From Branchinecta lynchi (lineage: Eukaryota; Arthropoda; Branchiopoda; Anostraca; Branchinectidae): DNA of 64,000 bases. Under the pieces are notes generated by a model that saw only the letters and a program-made list of their open reading frames with translations, was not told the origin of the DNA and made no database searches. Both the position numbers and the translations under genes were made by a program. Location: assembly GCA_023053575.1 (NCBI GenBank), contig JAKZAP010000004.1, forward strand, positions 23,985,252 through 24,049,251, given 5' to 3'. Below are positions 21,601 through 30,905 of the stretch, one piece after another; within the stretch, counting starts at the first letter, position 1; each line of letters starts with the position of its first letter.

Positions 21601-21962
21601 TTCTTCCCGCCGCGAAAAACTATGCCGCAACCTTGGCTCCTCCCTTCTCCAGCACCCCATGTACCGTTTATTCCTTCCCCCACCCTTTGTTGCTGTAAGA
21701 TCTCGTCCTCCCTTAGAAGTGGCTGAAAAGGTTTCCAAACTGACCCCAATCTACTGTAACACTAGGCGCTACAGTAGAAGCTTTGTGCCGAGCTTCGTAA
21801 AGCAGTACAATGATGTTTAGCATTTATCTGCCTTGTTATTTGTTTTCTTCTTTTGAATTATCTGTTGACAACTTATTTTATCTCTATTTATGACTACAAA
21901 AACATCGTATTTGGGCTCTGCCCACGAGATATATGTTTTGCTTTATTATTAAATAAATTGAA
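18640..21962 (+). pseudogene. Decayed LINE (second family), endonuclease and RT remnants
   Basis: A degraded non-LTR retrotransposon. From about 18790 an open stretch (CTNPVQTDVSTGTPTLFSAF) leads into an endonuclease at 19101-19739, with KKGGGVMTLVH, VFYYSP and VILGDGNELD (GDxN motif). RT remnants follow: YKPSQFFSKVKSLTG (20190s), GYFPKKWKKGFITPIPKKG (20545), FKKAFDLV (20836), FGVPQGTVIRP (20996) and KYVDDLSLAE (21090, RT catalytic box). The C-terminus has LVEYACPVWHFALS and RYSRSFVPSFVKQYND (21770-21817). At least five frameshifts or stops break it (for example at 19737, 20040, 20455, 20850 and 21210). Its 3'UTR ends AAATAAATTGAAATAAAT. Not functional. Confidence 0.85.
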
Positions 21963-21970
21963 ATAAATTT

Positions 21971-22904
21971 CGGTCTTCAACAGACTTCTTAAACATTTTT
22001 ACTTTTAACATTTACAAACAGGTTAAGGCCAATGGTAACGATCGGAGAAAACCAAGTTGGTATTTGACAGTGCAAACCTGATACGCCAGCTGAATTTCAA
22101 CAAGTTCAGGTCTATTCAGAGATCCGTTTTGCACTGTAAAATATTCAGATATAGATTCGGCATATGGTTTACCCTATAGCCTACGTCGTATCTCTTTCCT
22201 CCCTTACTTCTGCCGAACTTCCAATTTCGGCCGGATTTCGGACAAACTACTTGTCTGGCAAAAAACTAATGCCCAAAAATGAATTCAGCATTTCTCCTTA
22301 CACATTCAACCTCTAATCAACTTCAGGTTAAACTTTTACTTTTAACCAATTTTCCGGTTTCAGCCGGATTCCGAGCGATCTATACATCCGGTGAGAAAAT
22401 GATTGTCATACGCAATTTCAGCATGTCTTCTTACCCGCAAATCGAACATCTTATCAAATTTAAATAAAACTTTACTTTTAACAAATTCTCTGGTTTTGGC
22501 TGGATTCCGGCCGAACTAATTATCCGGCGAAAAATGCCCCTAAATCGACCCTCTAATCAGCTTCATACTAAACAAATTTTCAAGTTTTCGCCTGATTCCG
22601 GGTGAACTATTTGTCCGGCGAGAAAATAAATTTCATGTTCGAATTCAGCGTGTCTCCTTACCCCTAAATCAACTATCTCAATAGCTTTCAAAAATATTTT
22701 TGTTTGCCCCTCAATTTGAAACCCCTCCCCCACCCTCAAATATAGGGCTACAGAGCTCATCTTCGAACTTGACCTGTACTTTGACCCAAAGGATCCTCCA
22801 CCAAGTTTCATCAAAATATCTCAATCCCTTCGAGAGTTATCGTGAGGATAGATGGACAACTTTTGCGATGTCATAGGTCCACTTACGTTTTGGGATCCCA
22901 AAAA
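21971..22904 (-). mobile_element. Family A element, truncated copy
   Basis: In reverse: starts TTTTTGGGATCCCAAAACGT at 22904. The microsatellite is reduced to TTGTCCATCTATCC. The ATAACTCTCGAAGGGATTGA block, ATGAAACTTGG and diverged cores follow. It runs through the GTATCAGGTTTGCACTGTCA module (about 22057-22085) and stops near 21971 without the usual CTTGTT end. It is the same subtype as 11264-12308. Confidence 0.75.
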
Positions 22905-23705
22905 GTGATTAGCAAGTAGTAGATGTAGACAAAGTAAGCGAGACGTCGCAACGCCGGAGCCTAAAAGAAGGCACGTTACAACATTGTCCCTGTCCCTCAG
23001 TCTGCAGCCTTCAAGGGCCTTTTTGGTTTTCGTGCCTCTTTTTAGTACTTTTGCCTCCTACACTATATTGTGCCGTACCATGCCTCTTTTTAGCCGATCC
23101 CGTTTGGATGGACCAATGCAACGTTTACTTTGGGTTCCTGGTAGTTTCTTCGTTCTATTTATCGTTCACTTCCCCTTCTTGTAAATTACCTCTGAGTTCG
23201 ACCTCGCTCGAGCGCCATCGGATCCACTGAGATCGAACCATTCCGTCGCCTCGCTTCATCAATTTCATTCCTCGCCCGCGGCCATTGCAGGATCGACATG
23301 GATGATTGTCTTAGTTCCAGTTGATCACTTCGCTCATAACCGGCCTAAATTCGGATTAATGCCAATGTATTTCGATGGATGGATGGTGTGGAGAGATGGA
23401 TCAATTAGGAGACCCTGGGATAGGCTTTCATAATTGTGATAGAACTTGGTTTTCACGTGTTAATGTGGTAGAGAGGGCCTCAGGATCCAGGACTACAAGT
23501 ATAGCAAGATCTTTTCGTGTATCTGATGGTTACGGAGCTGTAAGCTTCACGCAATCGCTCGTTAATGATTTTCTTGTACCACCAGAGGCACCTAAGGGCA
23601 TCCACGAGTGACTAGGCGCCAGTCTTCCTTCTGGTGGACTGCTGCCATGACATCTCTCCAACTCAGGTTGCAGACTCGCGTTGAAGTTTTCAAGTTCCCT
23701 CTGGT
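22905..23705. other. Intron; no recognised gene
   Basis: Frames at 22984-23184 and 23375-23611 have no recognisable domain. Part of 23595-23700 (GCATCCACGAG...CCAGTCTTCC...CTGCCATGA) resembles 63788-63850, so a diverged interspersed repeat is present. Confidence 0.4.
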
Positions 23706-23931
23706 AATGGTCCATTTACACACTGCGTAAAATCCGAGCGTATTTTACGCACGTTTTGAGCTTGAAAAGATTTCTAGCAATACGGACTTATTTAAATACA
23801 AAACGGACCAATTTCTCTAACACGTCCGTATTGCTAGAAATCTTTTCAAGCTCAAATTGTGCGTAAAAACGCTCGGATTTCAAAATACGCTCGGATTTTA
23901 CGCAGTGTGTAAACCCACCATAAGTGTGACG
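23706..23931. mobile_element. Palindromic MITE, family H
   Basis: Nearly perfect palindrome: TTTACACACTGCGTAAAATC at the left mirrored at the right, and CGTATTGCTAGAAATCTTTT mirrored around a loop near 23800. No ORF. One copy only in this window. Confidence 0.85.
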
Positions 23932-24064
23932 GATAGTAGTGCGACGTTCATAGACCGAGAACCGAAACCGACGCAATTGTAGTTCGCCTTATTCCTTTTG
24001 ATTGCTCCAAACGGTGTGGTTTCTGGAAGTCTCATATCAGCACTTGTGAAATATGGATCCACAG

Positions 24065-24335
24065 GGTAATAAAGTTTAACTGGAAAGGGCTCAGATGGGA
24101 CAGTCTACTTACCCATCACTTATTCACTTAAAGATTCTTGAAGACCCGATGACAATGCGTCTCTTAGTTTCTCCGCTATTCACGAATAATCGATTTTCAT
24201 ATAGTGGAATTTTTCTGTCGGATTTGTGGTACCTCGATGAGCTTTTACCTGTGTTGTTTGCTTGACGAAAACGGTTTACGAAAAATAGGTGGTGACACAG
24301 TGAGCTACCATCCGCCAGCTTGTCATTGGCCACTG
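24065..24335. repeat. Interspersed repeat P, uninterrupted copy
   Basis: Matches 56053-56197 plus 56897-56996 (shared blocks TTACCCATCACTTATTCACT, CTCCGCTATTCACGAAT, GCTTGACGAAAACG, TTTACGAAAAATA). It shows what the 56-kb copy looked like before other elements were inserted. Nature unknown. Confidence 0.7.
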
Positions 24336-25690
24336 GAAAGCCGCGTTTGTATTAAAATTCAAATTTTCTGCGACATGGTAGAATTTTGCGTTGTGGGGCC
24401 GTTCCTAGATATTCTGAACGTCATGCTAGAGGTAATAGTGAAAATCAAAACAATCCCTTAATACAATCCAAATTATGCAGTGTGTTCAGTTATATGATAC
24501 AAAAGTAAGTTGGCTTTTCAGTTAAGCTTTGAGCAGAAAGTAATAGCTATCACTTTCTACTCGAAAGACAGTGCAATTAGATCTATACTCTCATCAACTT
24601 GTGGGTCTATGTTACCAAGTACAAATAAGCAGTAGAACCTCCGTCTCCTGATCTCTGTAGTACGACCATGCGGAGTCGAATATGTTTCCGATGCTCTGCC
24701 CGATGCAAACGAGCCGAGTGTAGGAGCTACGCGGAACATCGCAATTCGTTACCTTTACAACCAGCTCATCGCAGTAAAGCCCTGAAGAAGAAAAGTCGAG
24801 ATTAAACAGACTATTGGATATTAAACTTTGTCAGCAAGCAGCTCTAGCTCTGCCCCGTTTTGTCGGGGTATCCGTAGTCGGTGCATGGGACCAAAGAAGG
24901 AGGTTCTATTGGCTTATTTCTTCTTGATGTTACTCTTTCTGTGGACACGTGCTGATGACGAGAGACGGGGAATTAAAGAAAATAGTCCGCTTGGAAGCGC
25001 CGAGCTGGAATATTGTGAATATGGCGGTTGTCTCAGAAGGAACACTGTCTGCTAAAATAACAACCATGTTTCAGTTTAGTCTGTGTTTCGGTGTCGCACG
25101 TTTCCCTTTGCGAAGGGTGCCGTCGGGTAGCCAGCAGGATGTAGTTAGTAAGTTTATTTACACTAATTACCTCCTGCCTCGGGAATTCTGGAATCGTTCG
25201 TGCTTAGAACAGGTCCGAGACAAACAGCTGCGCTTTCGTATGTTCTCATTGAGGGGCGGCTGGCCTCGGATGTTTCTGATCCAGGGACAAGTAGATGTGG
25301 GTAGGGTGTACAAGCGTTGATTGTTGTCAGACATAAGGAGGGCTAAAGAGATACTTTACTTCGTTGATTGAAGCACAGGTGATTCCGAGTTAGCTTCTCC
25401 TACTGTAAGATGACATTACAGACCGTCTGCAACCACAAGAGCGAATAGACTGGAGCATTGTCAGTTGTAGTGTTTAGTTATTTATTTATTAGATACAACT
25501 AGTATTAATAAATTGCAGCACAAGTCCTTGTGACTTTCTTTTTGTTGCAATAGGATATTAGTAATATTATTGTATTTTATTTTCAATGTTTTGGTTAAAA
25601 ATAAAAACCTACCTGCTTACGTTTGTTTGCCAACACTCTTTCCCGGTATAAGCTTGACCGTAAGGGGTCATAGATCATAGATAAGCAGCG
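24336..25690. other. Intron; no recognised gene
   Basis: The frame 24949-25320 (123 codons) has no motif I recognise. Near 25475-25600 A+T-rich DNA with TTATTTATTTATTAG may be a retroposed 3' end. Nothing else is supportable. Confidence 0.4.
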
Positions 25691-25699
25691 CAGTTCTCC

Positions 25700-26570
25700 C
25701 TGAGTGAATGAATGCATTCCCAAAAAAGCCGTTTGGACCATGGCGGGATAAAATATAAAAATAAATAAGCACTCTAACTGTACCAGTCCAAATATTCAAC
25801 ACTCAACTCATAATTCTAATAACTAAATAACTAACAAACAATCTAATACCTATCTCTCAGGCCCGTATCCAGGAATTTATTTCGGGGGGGGGGGGGGTGC
25901 CTGCTGGTCGGACAAAAGAGTACAAAAACACATAGATCAGAGGGAAAAGCCTATAAAAGAAAGGGGGGGGGGTCAATCCCCTCCCCCCTGGATACGGCCT
26001 TGCTATCCCCACCACAACTTCCACCTACGATAACACGTTCACTGTGCTCCATGGCAACCTTCAGGTTGCAACCTACGCAACTCTTGGAACACTTGCACTT
26101 TACTACCCATCAGATCTTTCAGAGACCCCCCTTGAAGAACCTACATACCAAAAACGTCTCTCCTTAGATCCCTCGACTAACTACAAAAAGAAACCAAGTG
26201 TTTCCCACCTTTATCCATCTTTCCGCATAACGGGCAAAAATAAGGACCAGAACCGCACTTAATTCTACCAATATATTTTCTTTGCACACCCAACGGTAAA
26301 GCATTTGCCCGAAAACAGTTCATCTTCAGTCCATCGGGACCTAAACCTACCTTAAGATATAGCCCCTCCCCCCATAAATTCGTAGACTGAGCATAAATCC
26401 TCAATGAGGGGGTCGAGCTCACCCCCCACAGCCACTGCTGAATCTCCTGGTCCACTAACCTTGACTGTACTACCCTTGTAACCTCACACCTCAAACAATT
26501 GGCCAATCCCGTTATTCCATAGTTCACGTAACCCACAATCATCCACAATTTCTTCATAATCAACACCGGC
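25700..26570 (-). pseudogene. LINE ORF2 C-terminus and 3' end (third family), minus strand
   Basis: The frame 26566 to 26177 on the minus strand contains RIKCGSGPYFCPLCGKMDKG followed by GKHLVSFCS, the CCHC-like cluster at the C-terminus of many LINE ORF2 proteins. The 3' part continues to 25700, where GGGAATGCATTCATTCACTC (reverse sense) is its CATT-type tail. A second copy lies at 41640-42180. The region is split by a hAT-type MITE at 25858-26002. Confidence 0.75.
25858..26002. mobile_element. hAT-type MITE, copy 1
   Basis: Ends are CAGGCCCGTATCCAGG and CCTGGATACGGCCTTG (inverted repeats). Flanking CTATCTCT (25850-25857) and CTATCCCC (26003-26010) form an 8-bp target duplication with one mismatch, the length made by hAT transposases. 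The paralogous LINE copy near 42002 (CTATCCCTACCACAAC) shows the empty site. The interior carries long G and C runs. 145 bp, non-coding. Confidence 0.85.
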
Positions 26571-26973
26571 CAAGATTCACCGGAACCATCTTTCAGGGCC
26601 TCCCTTTCTCCATAAATGCCAGTTAATGATAAATACTTCGGTCCATTGTTTCAGCCGCGAGGCATAGATTTTCGTTTTCCAAGAATAATATCGGGGGAAG
26701 TTTTTCGGAGTCCGTTGCTCACGGATTCAGCCTCAGGCAAATGAAATACGACCATTACCAAGGAAGACTATTCGATTGCCTCAGTGGAAAGCGGACGAGG
26801 AGTGATGGCCAGTTGACAGCTTGTACTCGGCAATAAACTTGAAGCCGAATTTTGACGCCGGAACTTCTGTTTTGTTTTGGCGCCACATGCAATTTTTAAA
26901 GTGCGCTTTTACAAGTCAACAGGGAAATGTCCGTGGATGGCGACAAAAGGGTAATCTGTCCTCGAATGAAAGT
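26571..26973. other. Intron; no recognised gene
   Basis: No recognisable ORF or repeat before the 179-bp triplication. Confidence 0.4.
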
Positions 26974-27510
26974 GGATTTCGAATTGGAGGAAAGACCTTT
27001 TTTATGTTGTAAGCTGATTTGGACTAGTTACATAAAAAAAAGGGTGAGATTGAATGGTTTATTACAGTCCGGAGGAATTTCGTGCCACTTGAAGAACTAA
27101 TAAAATATCTAGGTGAAGTTAAGGTAGCGGATAGTTTTTGCTCTTGCCCGATGGATTTCGAATTGGAGGAAAGACCTTTTTTATGTTGTAAGCTGATTTG
27201 GACTAGTTACATAAAAAAAAGGGTGAGATTGAATGGTTTATTACAGTCCGGAGGAATTTCGTGCCACTTGAAGAACTAATAAAATATCTAGGTGAAGTTA
27301 AGGTAGCGGATAGTTTTTGCTCTTGCCCGATGGATTTCGAATTGGAGGAAAGACCTTTTTTATGTTGTAAGCTGATTTGGACTAGTTACATAAAAAAAAG
27401 GGTGAGATTGAATGGTTTATTACAGTCCGGAGGAATTTCGTGCCACTTGAAGAACTAATAAAATATCTAGGTGAAGTTAAGGTAGCGGATAGTTTTTGCT
27501 CTTGCCCGAT
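26974..27510 (+). repeat. Perfect tandem triplication, 3 x 179 bp
   Basis: Units start at 26974, 27153 and 27332 and end at 27510; I see no differences between them. Each contains GTTGTAAGCTGATTTGGACT and ATTGAATGGTTTATTACAGT. Read in one frame the unit encodes part of a LINE ORF2 C-terminus (WTSYIKKRVRLNGLLQSGG), so this is a recent duplication inside a dead LINE piece. The three identical 65-codon ORFs are copies of the same unit. Confidence 0.92.
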
Positions 27511-27765
27511 GTCTGGACTGGCGCTAGAAAATACTGAGCAATTTATGAATGTTCTCGAAGAACTAGGAGATTTAAGGAGGGAGGTTTTTGAGGTGGAAGA
27601 CCGCGGGAAGGAATGGTTGTTACGGAGGTTGGGAGACCTTTCTGTAGTCTTGCCCGGTTTCGAGTTTCGTTTTGTTTTGTTTCTTCGTAAATATGTTTTT
27701 GGGTGTTAATGTAGCTACCATAGCCGCAAGGCTTTAGTGCAACATAACTACTACTACTACTATTC
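27511..27765 (+). pseudogene. LINE ORF2 C-terminal end with (CTA)n tail
   Basis: Continues the frame of the last 179-bp unit: CPMSGLALENTEQFMNVLEE, then GDLRREVFEVED, stop at 27709. It resembles the MCECQELKDLRKEIFGE segment at 53.4 kb. A short 3'UTR follows and then CTACTACTACTACTA at 27749-27763. Confidence 0.65.
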
Positions 27766-28480
27766 CCGCGTACCTTGATCGAGACCTTGATTGCATTTAA
27801 GAGTTTGTGGAAACTTTAAGGCCGCACAAACCTCGTCCCTCTCTGAGACTAAGGTATCGTTTGTTAATGCCTAGTAAATCAGCATCAACTCAGAAAAATT
27901 AGAATCACAAATCAGCGGAAGATGGCGCGAGTCCAAATGAAATTCACACAGGGACTAAGATAAATAGCGAAGTTTAGAAGAGGATCAGATGAGAGAGTGA
28001 TGAAAGTAGTATGGAAGATTTCGTTGAGAGTGGAATGTAAATACTGATTTGGGTTAGAGTTGGTTTGAATTCCCATTGAAAACTTCTGCGCTTTTTCGGG
28101 AAAGTAATTGTAAATCAATACTGAATTGTACATACAAACAAAATAAATATAAAAAACCAGAGAATTGGATATACGCACGTTTTAGACACGCACATTTTAA
28201 TATTTAGTTTATCTTTGTCCTAGTCCGCGTCGTTTCCTGTGTTGTTGTTGTATTGGAATATGTAATTTAGTTTGTACTTCGCTGAAGATGGTTGCCGGAA
28301 GTGCATCTTAGAATTAGCTGACCTACAAAACCCCCGAAAATCTTGTTTTGTGTTTCTTGAACTACAACTCTATTCAAACTTCCAGATTTCAAATTTGAAA
28401 CTACTATATAGCATATCTAGTTTTCAATCTATACCTTAAAACTAAAACTAAGTCAAAATTTATTAACAGAAAATATATCT
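27766..28480. repeat. Intron with diverged copy of family B loop sequence
   Basis: Segments around 28080-28330 resemble 7790-8200: AACTTCTGCGCTTT/AGCTTCTGCGCTTT, ACACGCACATTTTAATATT (reverse of the 8000-8030 segment) and GTTGCCGGAAGTGCATCTT (reverse of 7820). No gene. Confidence 0.5.
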
Positions 28481-28484
28481 GCAT

Positions 28485-28770
28485 TTTGATTAGCTAGATA
28501 AGATAAGATTTTATGAGCACTAAGAGCCAACAGCCATGGCAAAAAACAAAACAAATAAAAACAAACAATACCAACACACACAGAAAATATTAATTCCTGT
28601 AGGCACCTATCCCTATGGGCTAGGGCAACCCTGAAGAACCTCACCAGCTGTTTTATATTTCCAAAACTGTTATTCCCCATTACAACACACATCCATTCTT
28701 CATCCACAAACACAGAAGAAATAGAATTTTGTATGATTTTGAAAATCGTCGGTCGACTCGTCGCCACATC
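28485..28770 (-). pseudogene. LINE ORF2 C-terminus with (TTATC)n tail, minus strand
   Basis: The minus-strand frame contains MGNNSFGNIKQLVRFFRVAL, then AHRDRCLQ, close to the LGRFLKVAMIHRESFL end of the fragment at 53.5 kb. It runs to a tail read as ATAAAATCTTATCTTATC in reverse (28515-28497). A truncated retroposed copy of the same family. Confidence 0.7.
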
Positions 28771-28944
28771 GAGTTCTTTTTATATGCAAAAAATAAAATC
28801 CCGCAAACATTTTTCGGGCAAAACACAAAAGAAATCGAATTCTTAGGTCAGAAGGTCAGTTGGGTCTTCCTGCACGGTCAGCGGGATTCGTATACCACCA
28901 CTTTTTCTCGTGACAGGGGACCGTTACACACCTCTTTATTTCAG

Positions 28945-29041
28945 GTCACTGGAGTCGTTGGACGAGCAGAGCTACTTTCAAGTTTGTTCTCATTGGCTGC
29001 GTTCCTGCTTTATACGAGATGCCGTGTGAAGTCAACCACAG
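28945..29041 (+). CDS. TMTC3: TMTC3 internal exon (VVGRAE segment)
   Basis: Acceptor TTTATTTCAG ends at 28944; donor GTATGC follows at 29042. The exon enters in phase 0 and leaves in phase 1 (32 codons plus one base). It encodes [20 protein letters not shown], then LLYTRCRVKSTT. Joined to the exon at 14099 this gives [20 protein letters not shown], the conserved luminal-loop/membrane junction of TMTC proteins; the AELLSS form is that of TMTC3. [14 protein letters not shown] is a membrane segment. The open frame runs beyond both splice sites by chance. A family E MITE begins 40 bp after the donor. Confidence 0.92.
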
Positions 29042-29081
29042 GTATGCACTTTTCTCTTTTGCCCTTGGGTTGGAGTACTCT

Positions 29082-29416
29082 GAGCGTGTTCCATCCTACT
29101 TACCGTGTTACTACGCATGACGTCACGAATTTGGACTTTTGTCGTCAAGGCTGGAACGACTTTTCTATTTTCCAGTAGAATATCAGGCCACGGGCGAATC
29201 CGACCAACCACGTTGTAGAGATCCGTAGTTAATACGCTTACTACGCTCCCGAGCGTGGCTAAGCAAATAGTTACTATTAGTTACTATTTCGAGAAGGTTG
29301 GAACACAGCGTAGTAACTTTTGGTGAGGTTGGAACGGTCAGCGTAGTAACTTTTGGTGAGGTTGGAACGGAAATAGTAACTAATAGTTACTATTTGTAGG
29401 AGGGTGGAACACGCTC
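29082..29416. mobile_element. Palindromic MITE, family E, copy 2
   Basis: Same GAGCGTGTTCCATCCTACT start and GTGGAACACGCTC end as 8721-9025, with an internal duplication of the CAGCGTAGTAACTTTTGGTG block (29302 and 29340). It lies just inside intron 2 of TMTC3. Confidence 0.8.
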
Positions 29417-29997
29417 TCTATAAGACTAAGTCCAAAATACGCCAGTGATCTTCGGGAAGAACGAGAACACGTAGCACTAATGTCTCGAATTGAACAACTC
29501 AATCCTGTGATAACCAATCACGGCGATGTTTTGGAGATGCTGTGATACCGCTTCCGGCTCTTTCCGCTAGGTACAAGGCAATTTTCCGTCGACGAGAAGA
29601 GTTAGTCATCAAGAGTATTCTTGAAGCACAACTCTTACTAGAAATGATCCTTTCACGCCAAAATGGCTCCGTTTTCCCAAAATACCAGTACTTGCCACCT
29701 TGGTAGCGCTTATCGACTCTGTCCAGACTTTCCGCTTTCCGAAGCGGAGGTTTGACGGAAGGTATTTGAAAACTGCGCGCTGTAGTGGAAAAGCCAGGTG
29801 GAAAAAGCCAAGCAAACGAAAAGGAGACAGAATTTAGCAGGGAATCTATTATGTGACACACAAAATGAAACCGTCAGCCTATCAAGTTTACAAAAATGGA
29901 AACAGATTTTGAAGCAAAGTTTTATCTTGCCCTTTTCTTTAAAAGAGATGCCGGCGTACTTTGGGACCTTTTTGCAAAGTTTGCTCTGCCTTTTTTT
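29417..29997. other. Intron; no recognised gene
   Basis: Several overlapping frames on both strands (29499-30102) show no domain. Confidence 0.4.
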
Positions 29998-30880
29998 TTG
30001 GCGAACTTGGCTCGGCCGAAAAAGCGGAATTCTGTAGGCATGATGTAAAATGCAGAATAGGCCTAAGTTTGTAAGAGAGCCAAACACGAAAAGTAAAAAC
30101 AAAACTGTACTATAAGGGTGGATACCAGTGACGTAAGAGGTTTGAAATCTTGGAAACGGGAATCATAAATTTTTGCATCTAGGGATTGTAGATCGGAGAT
30201 CGTAGATTGGCGAACTTGGCTCGGCCGAAAAAGCGCCACAAGGTCGTAAGGTGCAGAAAAAACACAATGATGAAAAGCGTAGATTTCTAAAGTTTAGAAT
30301 TCTGTAGGCATGATGTAAGGTAAGGTAAGGTACAATCTTAATGGCAAATACAAATAAACCTGGTTTTTCTCAAAAGCATCAGACATGCCAGCGGCATAAA
30401 AAACGATGCTTCACTAATTCTCATGGGTTTGTAAAAAAATATTGCAAAATGTAATATGTAAAACGCAGAATAGGCCTAAGTTTGTAAGAGAGCCAAACAC
30501 GGAAACTAAAAACAAAACTAGTACTATTAGGGTGGATACCAGTGACGTAATAGGTTTGAAATCTTGGAAATGGGAATCATAAATTCTTGCATCTAGGGAT
30601 TGTAGGTCGGAGATCGTAGATCGTAGATCGGCGAACTTGGCTCGGCTGAAAAAGCGCCACAAGGTTGTAAGGTGCAGAAAAACACAATGCCGAAAGCGTA
30701 GATTTCTAAAGTTTGGAATTCTGTAGTCATGATGTAAAATGCAGAATAGGCCCAAGGTTCTAAGAGAGCCAAACACAGAAAGTAAAAACAAAACTAGTAC
30801 TATTAGGGTGGATACCGGTGACGTAAGAGGTTCGAAATCTTGGAAATGGGAATTAAAAATTCGGATTGTAGATCGGAGAA
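29998..30880 (+). repeat. Tandem array, about 270-bp units, interrupted
   Basis: Units begin at GAATTCTGTAGGCATGATGT at 30027, 30297 and 30716 (third with one change), preceded by the end of another unit (GAACTTGGCTCGGCCGAAAA at 30002). Removing the 149-bp insertion at 30311-30459 makes the second spacing 270 bp as well. Poly(C) of 18-20 nt follows at about 30886. Confidence 0.85.
30311..30459 (-). mobile_element. LINE/SINE 3'-end insertion with ATGTAA target duplication
   Basis: Inserted in the second 270-bp unit. The flanks ATGTAA (30305-30310 and the copy just before AACGCAG near 30460) are a 6-bp target duplication. The tail, in reverse, is TACCTTACCTTACC, and the body matches 13085-13183. 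Confidence 0.7.
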
Positions 30881-30905
30881 CGTCTAGCCCCCCCCCCCCC
30901 CCCCG

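Noticed and set aside
23375..23715. 78-codon + strand ORF and overlapping minus ORF
   Set aside because: No domain, and part of the region is a diverged interspersed repeat also seen near 63.8 kb.
26177..26566. A possible stand-alone zinc-finger protein gene (CPLCGKMDKGGKH)
   Set aside because: The motif is the C-terminal zinc cluster of a LINE ORF2, continuous with a LINE 3'UTR and tail, and 5'-truncated.
28729..29178. A 149-codon ORF as a single-exon gene
   Set aside because: Only 28945-29041 is conserved (TMTC3 exon). The rest of the frame runs through intron and MITE E.
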